Below, one piece after another: positions 15,549-23,163 of a DNA stretch of 64,000 nucleotides; position 1 is the first letter of the stretch; every line of letters begins with the position of its first letter. The stretch lies in contig NZ_JBGCUE010000003.1 of assembly GCF_041102575.1 (NCBI RefSeq), positions 62,001 to 126,000 on the forward strand, in the 5' to 3' direction. Under the pieces are notes generated by a model that was given only the letters and a program-made list of their open reading frames with translations, was not told the DNA's origin and did not search any database. The position numbers and the translations under genes are program-made. Source of the DNA: Tenuifilum sp. 4138str. Lineage in GTDB: Bacteria; Bacteroidota; Bacteroidia; Bacteroidales; Tenuifilaceae.

Positions 15549-15878
15549 TTAATTCCCCTTTTTCAAACCATCTTTCACCCGGTAAATCTGGTTTACATTA
15601 GAAACATAAATCAACCCATCGCCGGGGTTTAATGTTTTGCCTTGTTCTGAAATAATGTGTACCACTTTGTCCACATCATTTTTATTGACCACAAGTTCCA
15701 GTTTGGCCACTTCGCTGTCGGTAATAGAAAATTTCTGGGACACAAAGGCATCCTCATCCTGTAATTTCCCGGTACCTTCCGCCGATGAAATGGTCATGTT
15801 CTCAAAACCTGCATCTTTTAAATGATGCACTATACCATCTACTTTATTGGGCCTTATAAATGCTTTTATTTCTTTCAT
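15549..15878 (-). CDS. PII-superfamily protein of the metal-efflux operon (copy 2)
   Basis: The 109 residues match the left-module protein: MKEIKAFIRPNKVDGIVHHL at the start, the same altered T-loop (AEGTGKLQDEDAF), NPGDGLIYVSN and a basic end. The canonical GlnB uridylylation loop is absent. It comes 23 bases after the adaptor gene at the end of the pump operon. Conservation of the pair adaptor-PII in both modules supports a functional link between this PII-like protein and the pump. Confidence 0.83.
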   Translation of the reverse strand: MKEIKAFIRPNKVDGIVHHLKDAGFENMTISSAEGTGKLQDEDAFVSQKFSITDSEVAKLELVVNKNDVDKVVHIISEQGKTLNPGDGLIYVSNVNQIYRVKDGLKKGN

Positions 15879-15901
15879 ATCTAATCTTTTTTAAAAGTTT
15901 A

Positions 15902-17203
15902 TTAATCGTCATCACCTGCTTCGTCTTTTTTCAAATCAGACAAAAGGTAGTAAGCTGCGTTCATTACAATCTGTGTATCATCGGGCAGGGGATTGAGCAA
16001 TTTTACCTCTGTATAACCTTCATCCTGCAAGCCTGCAACTACTTCTACCATGCGGAAAGCCATCACTTCATCGCCCTCACCTTCATGTGTGCCTTCTTCA
16101 TGTCGGGCATGCTCCTCATCGCTTTCTTCTGCGTGTGTTTCATCATGCGCGTGTTCGTCTTCGTCAGCATGGTTAACCTCATGCCCGTGTTCCGCTTCGG
16201 TGGCTTGTTCATCCAGCACGAAAATATAAGATTTTGTGCCTTCGGAAACAATGGCATCGTTGGGCAAGGTGCGGGTATAATTTTCATCGGTATGGATGTG
16301 TCCTGAAATGTACATGCCCGGAATAAGGCCCGGTACGGTTTCATCCAGGCTGGCATGTACATGCACGGCCCTGGCGTTGGCTTCAAATTCCTGACCGATG
16401 GCAAAAATCGTTGCCGTGAGCTCCTTATCGGGAATATTGGCTGCGGTAAAATGTACCTTTTGTCCTTTTTCCAGTAAATGCACATCATTTTCATACACCA
16501 TAAAATCAGCATGGATTTCGCTGTTGTCGGTAATTTCAAATAGCATGTCCTGTGCCCCGGCATACGTGCCCACTTTCACGTCTATTTCATTCACGTACCC
16601 ATTGATGGGCGAAACAATGGGAACGCTGTTGGAAATCGTTCCCTCTTTAACTTTTTCGGGCGAGAGGTGCAGGAGTTGCAAGCGGGCTTTTAATCCCTGG
16701 TGTTTTGCTTTGGCCGAATTATATTCCGACTTTACCTGTTGGAACTCCCTGCCTGCGCCTACGTTGTTCTCGAAGAGCTCTTTCTGGCGTTCATACTCCA
16801 TTTCCAGGTATTCGAGCCGGCTGGCTAATTCGGCAAAATCTTCCTGTAGTTTGATATAATCAGGGTGTTCGAGAATGGCGAGGGTTTGTCCCCTACGCAC
16901 CTTGTCGCCATGGAAAACTCTGATATCCCGCACATTTCCCCCGATTACTGCCGTAACTTCTGCCGAGCTTGCGGGCGGCACCTGCATCTCACCGTTTGTT
17001 TTTACCATGGTGGTGAGGTTTCGCATTTGGAAAGTCCCCAGTTCTAAATCCAGGGCTTCGCGTTGCTGTGGATTAAGCAATACCACGCCTTCGGGGCCCT
17101 CTTTTTCCGTGTGTTCCCCGGGTTCACTGTTTTTGCTTTTGTTGTTGTTGCACGACATGAGTGTAACTACTGCAAGAAGCGCTATAATTATTTTTGATTT
17201 CAT
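15902..17203 (-). CDS. periplasmic adaptor of heavy-metal RND pump, copy 2
   Basis: The 433 residues are homologous to 4077-5318: a lipoprotein-like signal ending LMSC, two lipoyl halves around a coiled-coil hairpin, and a beta-barrel. Between about residues 335 and 385 there is a long His/Asp/Glu-rich insert (for example HADEDEHAHDETHAEES), longer than in copy 1, which could bind Zn, Ni or Co. This is the clearest sign that the two pumps may differ in substrate. The gene lies 18 bases after the pump gene. Confidence 0.9.
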   Translation of the reverse strand: MKSKIIIALLAVVTLMSCNNNKSKNSEPGEHTEKEGPEGVVLLNPQQREALDLELGTFQMRNLTTMVKTNGEMQVPPASSAEVTAVIGGNVRDIRVFHGDKVRRGQTLAILEHPDYIKLQEDFAELASRLEYLEMEYERQKELFENNVGAGREFQQVKSEYNSAKAKHQGLKARLQLLHLSPEKVKEGTISNSVPIVSPINGYVNEIDVKVGTYAGAQDMLFEITDNSEIHADFMVYENDVHLLEKGQKVHFTAANIPDKELTATIFAIGQEFEANARAVHVHASLDETVPGLIPGMYISGHIHTDENYTRTLPNDAIVSEGTKSYIFVLDEQATEAEHGHEVNHADEDEHAHDETHAEESDEEHARHEEGTHEGEGDEVMAFRMVEVVAGLQDEGYTEVKLLNPLPDDTQIVMNAAYYLLSDLKKDEAGDDD

Positions 17204-17221
17204 TGTTATCTGTTTTTAAAA

Positions 17222-20200
17222 TTATTGACCTGTAATGAATTCCAATTGTTCTTTAATTTCGAAATATTCCGCCAGCCGGGACAAATATTCCTGCCTTGTT
17301 TTAATGGCTGATTCGGTATTCTGGATAAACTCGATATAACCGAGACTGCCCAAACGGTAACCCAGGTTGGCGGCTTCAATTTGTTCATCGGCAAGTGGCA
17401 GCGCTTCGTTTTTATAATATTCCAATACCTCGCCCATCACCCTGTACCGGCTTAAAAGTTCTTTGTAGGAAGCGTTCAGTTCGAGCGCCCGCTGCTTGAA
17501 TTGCTGCCCGGTCATTTCGTAATTGATACGGGCGGCTTTTGTTTTGCCCGACTGGGAAAAGAACAGCAGAGGAATGGAGATACCGGCCTCCCATCCATAA
17601 TAACCGGATGTTCCATCGACAGATTGCCGGGAATACCCCAAATCGAGCTTAGGCAAAAAATTTGCTTTTTCGGCTTTCCACTCTGCTTCGGAAACATCCA
17701 ACTGTTGCTTGTAAAGATTAAGCAAAGGGACGGCGTTTAACGAATCAAGCGGGTAGGAAGTTTGAATGGTTTCATCCCATTCCTGCCCGGCATCGGCAAT
17801 TTCAACACCATCGGGGTACATCAGGTACTGGTTCAGCAGTTGCAAAGAAGCCATGTATTCGCTCTCTGCCTGTTTCATGTTAACCATTAATTCCTGGTAT
17901 TTGGCAGAAGCTGCCAGATAAGCTACTTTGGATGTTTGCTGGGTTTCGAAACGCAACCCGGCAGCCCTGAGGAAATCGGCATAAACACTGTCGAGCCGGT
18001 TGTACAATTGGGTTTGCTTTTTGGCTACCAATGCCCGGTACCATGCAAGGCTCACGTTTCTGACCAACTCATCTTCGGTCAGTTCAAGTCTTGATTCGGC
18101 CAGGTTGATGCGCGATTCATTCAGCTTGTTTTTAGCAGGTATGCCAAACAGGTCAATTTCCGATTGCGCCAATCCAATTTGGGTTTGAATACCCACCTCA
18201 CCATTGCCGGTCTCCTCCTTTCCGGTGTATATAGAGGTGCTGCCCAAATCATAAGCTGTGGCTTTCAGGGCCTTTTGTTTTTCAACATTGAGCGAAGCGG
18301 CTTTTAGCGAAGGATAGTTTTCCTTAGCCCGTTCAATAGCCTGCTCAAGGGTAACGTTGTTTTCCTGTGCTTTCAGGCTGCCCGAAATTCCAAGCCCGCC
18401 GAAAATAAACAACAGAGTTATTACCGTGGTATTGAGTTTGGGCGCTTTCAGTTTTGTTTTGCCCGACTCTACCATTTTATATAAAACAGGCAACACGACC
18501 AGTGTTAGAAGCGTGGACGTTAACATTCCGCCAATGACCACCGTTGCAAGCGGACGTTGCACTTCCGCCCCTGCTGATGTGGAAATGGCCATAGGCAGGA
18601 AACCGAGTATATCAGTTGAAGCGGTGAGGAAAATAGGGCGTACCCGGCGAATGGAACCTTTTTTGATAATATCACCCAGGCTAAGTTTTCCCTCTTCTTT
18701 TAACTCGTTAAAACCGCTTATTAATACCAGTCCGTTTAACACTGCCACACCAAACAGCACGATAAAGCCTACGCCTGCCGAAATACTAAACGGCATTCCC
18801 CGCAAGTAAAGCGAAAGTATTCCGCCCACTGCTGCCAGTGGGATGGCCATGTAAATCATCAGGGTTTGTTTAAACGATTTTGTGGCAAAGAAAACCAGCA
18901 TAAATATCAATGCCAGAGCGAGTGGCACAACAAGTGAAAGCCGTTGGGTTGCCCTTTCGAGGTTTTCAAAAGCGCCGCCGTAGCGGATGTAATAGCCCGA
19001 AGGCAATTCCAGTTCTTCATCAAGTGTTTGCTGTATTTCTTCCACCAGCGATTTAACGTCCCTGCCTTCCACGTTAATGCCAACATACGTGCGCCTGTTG
19101 GTATTGTCGCGGCTGATTTGCATGGGCCCCGGCTGATAGCTTATTTCAGCTACCTCTTTCAGTGGTACCTGGTTACCGGTGGGGGTGTTTACAAACAGGT
19201 TCCGAAGGTCGTCAATGCTTTGGCGGTGTTCTTCGTCGAGGCGTACCACAAGGTCGAACATTCGCTCACCTTCGTAAATTACCCCGGCAACACCCCCGCT
19301 AAATGCTGTTTCAACCACAGTATTAAGGTCTTTAATTTTGAGTCCATACTGCCCCAGTTTGGTACGGTTATAGTTAACGGTTATTTGAGGCAATCCACTG
19401 GTTCTCTCAGCGCTTATTCCTTCAATACCCTCAATTCCCGCGATTAAGTCTGAAATTTCATCGGCTTTGTCGGCCAGCATATCCAGGTCATCGCCATATA
19501 ATTTTATAGCCACATCCTGCCTGATACCAGTTAAAAGTTCGTTGAACCGCATTTCGATAGGCTGGGTAAATTCGTAGTTAATACCCGGCAACACACTTAC
19601 CTTTTCCTTTACCTTGTCAATCAGTTCCTGTTTCGATTCGGCCTTTGTCCATTTGTCCTGTGGTTTAAGAATAACAAATATATCAGCAATATCCATGGGC
19701 ATTGGGTCCATAGGAATATCAGCAACTCCAATACGGCTTTGAACAGACTCTACTTCGTCTGGAAAATTCTCCAGTACTATTTGTTCAAGACGGGTAGATG
19801 CATCCTTCACTTCCGATAATGATGTTCCCGGTTTCAGGAAAGCCTGGAAAGCAAAATCGCCTTCGTCCAGTTGAGGAATAAATTCGGCCCCCATACGTGA
19901 GAAAAGAAAACCACCCGAAACTAAAAGTATAAGTGCAATTCCCAATACAAGCCTTCCTTTGTGCAAAGCCCAGCCAATTACGGGTTCGTAAAGGTTTTCG
20001 AGTTTCTCTATAAAACGCTCGCCCCAGGTCTTTTTATCTGTTTTAGGCGGTCTCAGGAATAGCGCCGCCATCATGGGTATGTAAGTAAGGCACAGCACCA
20101 TAACACCCAACACGGCAAACCCAAAGGTCATGGCCATAGGCTTAAACATTTTGCCTTCAACGCCCTGCAATGCCAGTACCGGGATAAAGACAATAAGGAT

Positions 20201-21565
20201 AATAAGCTGACCGAAAAATGCAGAGTTCATCATTTTACTGGCTGAATTGTAGGCTATTTCATTTCGCCGGGGCAGGCCGATTTTTTTCCCGATAAACTCG
20301 TTCCGGTGCAGGTAAAAAATCATGCTTTCCACAATGATTACCGCTCCGTCAACCAGAATACCGAAGTCGATGGCTCCGAGGCTCATCAGGTTAGCCCACA
20401 CACCAAATACTTTCATCATGATGAAAGCAAACAGCAAAGCCAGTGGTATGGTCGATGCCACCAGTAAACCGCCCCGAAGATTGCCAAGAAAAATAACCAG
20501 GACAAAAATTACAATCAGCGCCCCAATCGACAGGTTTTCGGCAACTGTGGATGTGGTGCTTTTTATCAGTTTGCTGCGGTCGAGGAATGGTTTTATTTCC
20601 ACCCCTTCTGGTAAGGATTTTTGGATTAACGCCATGCGTTCTTTTACATCCTTGATTACATCGTTGGAGTTTTCACCCTTCAGCATCATCACGATACCGC
20701 CTACGGCTTCGCCTTTACCGTCTTTAGTAAAAGCCCCGTAACGCACAAAACTTCCGTGCTTTACTTTGGCTACATCCCTTATAAAAACAGGTTGCCCGTT
20801 TACATTGGCTACTGGTGTGTTGCGTATATCATCAATCGAACGCATTAAACCTTCGCCACGGATAAAGTTGGCCTGAAAATTTTTCTCAATATAAGCCCCT
20901 CCGGTATTCTGATTATTATCTTCCAAAGCCTCGAAAATGTCGGCAATGGTCAGGTTCATGCTTCGAAGCTTATCGGGGTTAATGGAAATTTCGTATTGTT
21001 TTCCGCGCCCTCCAAAGGAATTTACTTCAACCACCCCCGGAACCATTGCCATCTGGCGTTTTACAATCCATTCCTGCATGGTGCGTAGTTCCATGTCGTT
21101 ATACACCGTATCGTAACCGGGCTGAACTTCAAGCGTGTACTGGTAAATTTCACCCAATCCGGTACTGATTGGCGCCATAAACGGGTCGGCAAAACCCTCC
21201 GGGATTTTTTCCTTAATTTCTGCCAGCGCTTCGCTTACCAATTGCCGGGGAAGGTAGGTTCCCATATTATCCTCGAAAACTATTGTTACCACTGACAGCC
21301 CAAACCGGGAAACCGAACGAATTTCGATAACCCCCGGCAGGTTGGCCACCGATAGTTCCACCTGGTAGGTTACAAACTGCTCAATGTCTTCGGTGCCCAG
21401 GTTGGGCGCGGTGGTAATCACCTGCACCTGGTTGTTGGTAATGTCGGGCACGGCATCCAATGGCACTTTGGTCATTGACCAGATACCCCCGATAATAAGC
21501 CCAATGGTCATCAAACCAATGAGGGCTTTGTTTTTGATTGAAAAAGCTATGATTTTGTTTATCAT
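17222..21565 (-). CDS. czcA: CzcA-type heavy-metal RND pump fused to a TolC/CzcC-like outer-membrane factor (copy 2)
   Basis: The 1447 residues have the same two-part plan as copy 1. The RND pump has TM4 DFGILVDGAVIIVESM, the divalent-metal pattern. At about residue 1045 a hydrophobic stretch ending GISGSLKA-QEN leads into an outer-membrane factor (VTLEQAIERAKENYP). Unlike copy 1, no Met lies right before the channel part, so separate internal initiation is unlikely here and the fusion, perhaps cleaved after export, is the most economical reading. It is the second gene after the operator at 22,059 and works with the adaptor at 15,902-17,203. Confidence 0.93.
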   Translation of the reverse strand: MINKIIAFSIKNKALIGLMTIGLIIGGIWSMTKVPLDAVPDITNNQVQVITTAPNLGTEDIEQFVTYQVELSVANLPGVIEIRSVSRFGLSVVTIVFEDNMGTYLPRQLVSEALAEIKEKIPEGFADPFMAPISTGLGEIYQYTLEVQPGYDTVYNDMELRTMQEWIVKRQMAMVPGVVEVNSFGGRGKQYEISINPDKLRSMNLTIADIFEALEDNNQNTGGAYIEKNFQANFIRGEGLMRSIDDIRNTPVANVNGQPVFIRDVAKVKHGSFVRYGAFTKDGKGEAVGGIVMMLKGENSNDVIKDVKERMALIQKSLPEGVEIKPFLDRSKLIKSTTSTVAENLSIGALIVIFVLVIFLGNLRGGLLVASTIPLALLFAFIMMKVFGVWANLMSLGAIDFGILVDGAVIIVESMIFYLHRNEFIGKKIGLPRRNEIAYNSASKMMNSAFFGQLIILIVFIPVLALQGVEGKMFKPMAMTFGFAVLGVMVLCLTYIPMMAALFLRPPKTDKKTWGERFIEKLENLYEPVIGWALHKGRLVLGIALILLVSGGFLFSRMGAEFIPQLDEGDFAFQAFLKPGTSLSEVKDASTRLEQIVLENFPDEVESVQSRIGVADIPMDPMPMDIADIFVILKPQDKWTKAESKQELIDKVKEKVSVLPGINYEFTQPIEMRFNELLTGIRQDVAIKLYGDDLDMLADKADEISDLIAGIEGIEGISAERTSGLPQITVNYNRTKLGQYGLKIKDLNTVVETAFSGGVAGVIYEGERMFDLVVRLDEEHRQSIDDLRNLFVNTPTGNQVPLKEVAEISYQPGPMQISRDNTNRRTYVGINVEGRDVKSLVEEIQQTLDEELELPSGYYIRYGGAFENLERATQRLSLVVPLALALIFMLVFFATKSFKQTLMIYMAIPLAAVGGILSLYLRGMPFSISAGVGFIVLFGVAVLNGLVLISGFNELKEEGKLSLGDIIKKGSIRRVRPIFLTASTDILGFLPMAISTSAGAEVQRPLATVVIGGMLTSTLLTLVVLPVLYKMVESGKTKLKAPKLNTTVITLLFIFGGLGISGSLKAQENNVTLEQAIERAKENYPSLKAASLNVEKQKALKATAYDLGSTSIYTGKEETGNGEVGIQTQIGLAQSEIDLFGIPAKNKLNESRINLAESRLELTEDELVRNVSLAWYRALVAKKQTQLYNRLDSVYADFLRAAGLRFETQQTSKVAYLAASAKYQELMVNMKQAESEYMASLQLLNQYLMYPDGVEIADAGQEWDETIQTSYPLDSLNAVPLLNLYKQQLDVSEAEWKAEKANFLPKLDLGYSRQSVDGTSGYYGWEAGISIPLLFFSQSGKTKAARINYEMTGQQFKQRALELNASYKELLSRYRVMGEVLEYYKNEALPLADEQIEAANLGYRLGSLGYIEFIQNTESAIKTRQEYLSRLAEYFEIKEQLEFITGQ
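21228..21469. repeat. near-identical block shared with 9,338-9,579
   Basis: Partner of the 242-bp block in the left pump gene; 241 of 242 bases agree. It covers roughly codons 33-112 of the pump. The flanking codons on both sides differ at many third positions. Confidence 0.85.
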
Positions 21566-21700
21566 TTGATTTCTTTTAATTATTAATGTGAATCCTGTAC
21601 AGCATTTTTTTCTATGCGTTCAAATTTAATACGTTCGCAGTATCATGGCAATGCAAGGATGTCTAAGTCAACTGCTCAATATTTAAGAAAGAAAAATGAA

Positions 21701-22006
21701 TTATATTTTGGGTGGTTGCCAGATAGATGCAACGGGACTTGAAATTGCAGGTTCTTTCAATTTAAAATCTATAGTAATTTCAACTAAATTGATAAAGGAA
21801 ATACTAAAAAATGAAGGAAATGAAAGTGTTTGGCAACAATGACAAAAACAAAACGGGGAACATAAATCAACTTCGTTTGATTGATTCGGGCTTTGTTCTG
21901 ATAATTCAATAGAAACAGAATTTGTATTGGCAGCATGTACATCATTGCATGGTATGGCTGTTAAAACCATTACGTACATTGATAATATTACTGCTACATA
22001 TTTCAT
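21701..22006 (-). CDS. DUF6660-like small Cys-rich exported protein (copy 2)
   Basis: The 101 residues are very similar to 9819-10,124: a signal peptide starting MKYVAVILSMYVMVL, IPCNDVHA, the Cys cluster CSPFCFCHCC and the end PVASIWQPPKI. It is the first gene after operator 4 (22,059). The 135 bases between it and the pump gene hold no further gene. Strong conservation of the Cys cluster in both copies suggests metal binding in the periplasm. Confidence 0.75.
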   Translation of the reverse strand: MKYVAVILSMYVMVLTAIPCNDVHAANTNSVSIELSEQSPNQSNEVDLCSPFCFCHCCQTLSFPSFFSISFINLVEITIDFKLKEPAISSPVASIWQPPKI

Positions 22007-22058
22007 TTAAAATTCATGTATTTTCTGAATTACAACGGCAAAGATACCCCAAAGTTCA

Positions 22059-22073
22059 TGCAACCCGGTTGCA
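22059..22073. promoter_or_regulatory. Fur-type operator 4, TGCAACCCGGTTGCA
   Basis: A near-perfect 15-bp palindrome, three bases after a Fur-family stop and 52 bases before the DUF6660-like gene. On the minus strand a TATCTTTG -7 box follows at the same distance as in the site at 10,178. The flank AAGTTAT is shared with the other copies. Confidence 0.75.
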
Positions 22074-22076
22074 AAG

Positions 22077-22490
22077 TTATTGTTTGCAATTTGAACAAAC
22101 ACCTTTCACCACCATATTCACGCTTTCGAGTGAAAAGTTATTGGGGAGGTTTATTTTTGGAACAGGAATATCGTTTAAACAAAATGTTTGATTGCAATTT
22201 GAGCAAAGGAAATGGACATGCAGGTCTTCGGGTTGGCAATCGCAAGCTTCCTGGCACAAAGCATATTTTACCGAACCCGAACCATCCTCAATCGCATGAA
22301 TCAGTTTATTCTCCTGAAATGTTTTAAGCGTACGATACAACGTTGCCTTATCCGCTTTTTCAAATTTTTGTTCCAATTCCGGCAGACTGATAGCTGTTTT
22401 TTGTTCGGTCAAAACCTGTAAAACCAATTCGCGCATGGCGGTTGGTTTGATGTTTTTGGATTTGAGTTTGTTGTCTATGTCCTTTTTCAT
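22077..22490 (-). CDS. Fur-family metal-responsive repressor (copy 2b)
   Basis: The start at 22,490 (MKKDIDNKLKSKNIKPTAMR) gives 137 residues and matches its paralogue at 10,196-10,609; an in-frame Met 16 codons upstream is less likely. It has a winged helix (KATLYRTLKTFQE), DLHVHFLCSNC and a final CSNCKQ. It is the first gene of the right module, followed by operator 4 and the efflux operon it probably represses. Confidence 0.88.
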   Translation of the reverse strand: MKKDIDNKLKSKNIKPTAMRELVLQVLTEQKTAISLPELEQKFEKADKATLYRTLKTFQENKLIHAIEDGSGSVKYALCQEACDCQPEDLHVHFLCSNCNQTFCLNDIPVPKINLPNNFSLESVNMVVKGVCSNCKQ

Positions 22491-22552
22491 TATACTAACT
22501 TTAACAATCTCGGTTTGTTCAAAGCTTAAATGTAACAATTATGCACCTGTGC

Positions 22553-22640
22553 GTAGGCAGAATTGCAGCTCTTTTTCAAGCCTTTGGTTTGGGCGTTGGC
22601 TTGTGGGGGCTTGGAAATGTGCTGCAAGGTGGATGGGGTT
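22553..22640. repeat. cassette-end repeat A, copy 3
   Basis: About 90% identical to 10,661-10,750, including the following purine-rich tract and the string CCATCAAATTTGCAC near 22,678. It lies about 60 bases upstream of the first gene of the right metal module. A promoter or leader role for the first gene is possible. The rest of 22,641-22,773 shows nothing clear. Confidence 0.75.
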
Positions 22641-22775
22641 TCTTTTTTGCGGAGGAAGAAAAAAACAAAATAAATTTCCATCAAATTTGCACTGTCTTAT
22701 CATAAAGCTAAATCCACTGATATATCATTTTTTATAATTATCATTTCAGGTTGTCGTTGTGTCTTTTTCACTTGC

Positions 22776-22908
22776 CCCTAACGGTTTGGCGGTATGTTTT
22801 TGTTGCCGATTTCGAAGCACTTCACTGTCAAGTTACACGAAAGTTTATTAGATGCAGAAACGCTGAAACCCGCACTGTCTCGGCAATAAAATATACCGCC
22901 TGTTACCG
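22776..22908 (-). repeat. attC-like palindromic element E2
   Basis: A 133-bp imperfect palindrome. Arms 22,788-22,809 and 22,880-22,900 match at 20 of about 22 positions. The left border GCCCCTAAC is the inverse of the right border of E1. The right border GTTACCGCCA is the inverse of the left border of E3 (TGGCGGTAAC). The middle shares GAAGCACTT, CTGTC and TTAGATGCA with E3 and E5, so the elements are homologous. Confidence 0.82.
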
Positions 22909-23063
22909 CCAGGTGTTCTGTCTTCCAGTCTTGTAAACCATTGTCATTATTGAATTTCCGTATCATTGTTATTTTACTTTCTTCATTTTCTGTCGGCTTG
23001 TGTGTTAGCGTTTTTTATTTTTTTAAAGTGTCGGCAAATTTTTTAAATCAATTTCTTTCTGTA

Positions 23064-23145
23064 CGTTGGCTTTGCAAGCTCTTTGACAAAGCTTTGGTTG
23101 GAGCGTTGGCTCGTGGGGCTTTGGCAATGTGCTTGCAAATGTGTG
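23064..23145. repeat. cassette-end repeat A, copy 4
   Basis: Contains GCAAGCTCTTTGACAAAGCT, then GCGTTGGCTCGTGGGGCTTT and GGCAATGTGC. It lies 19 bases after the stop of the SF1 helicase gene. It is in the same orientation as the copy at the other end of the segment (28,365-28,450). Confidence 0.7.
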
Positions 23146-23163
23146 AGCTTATACATATTAATA

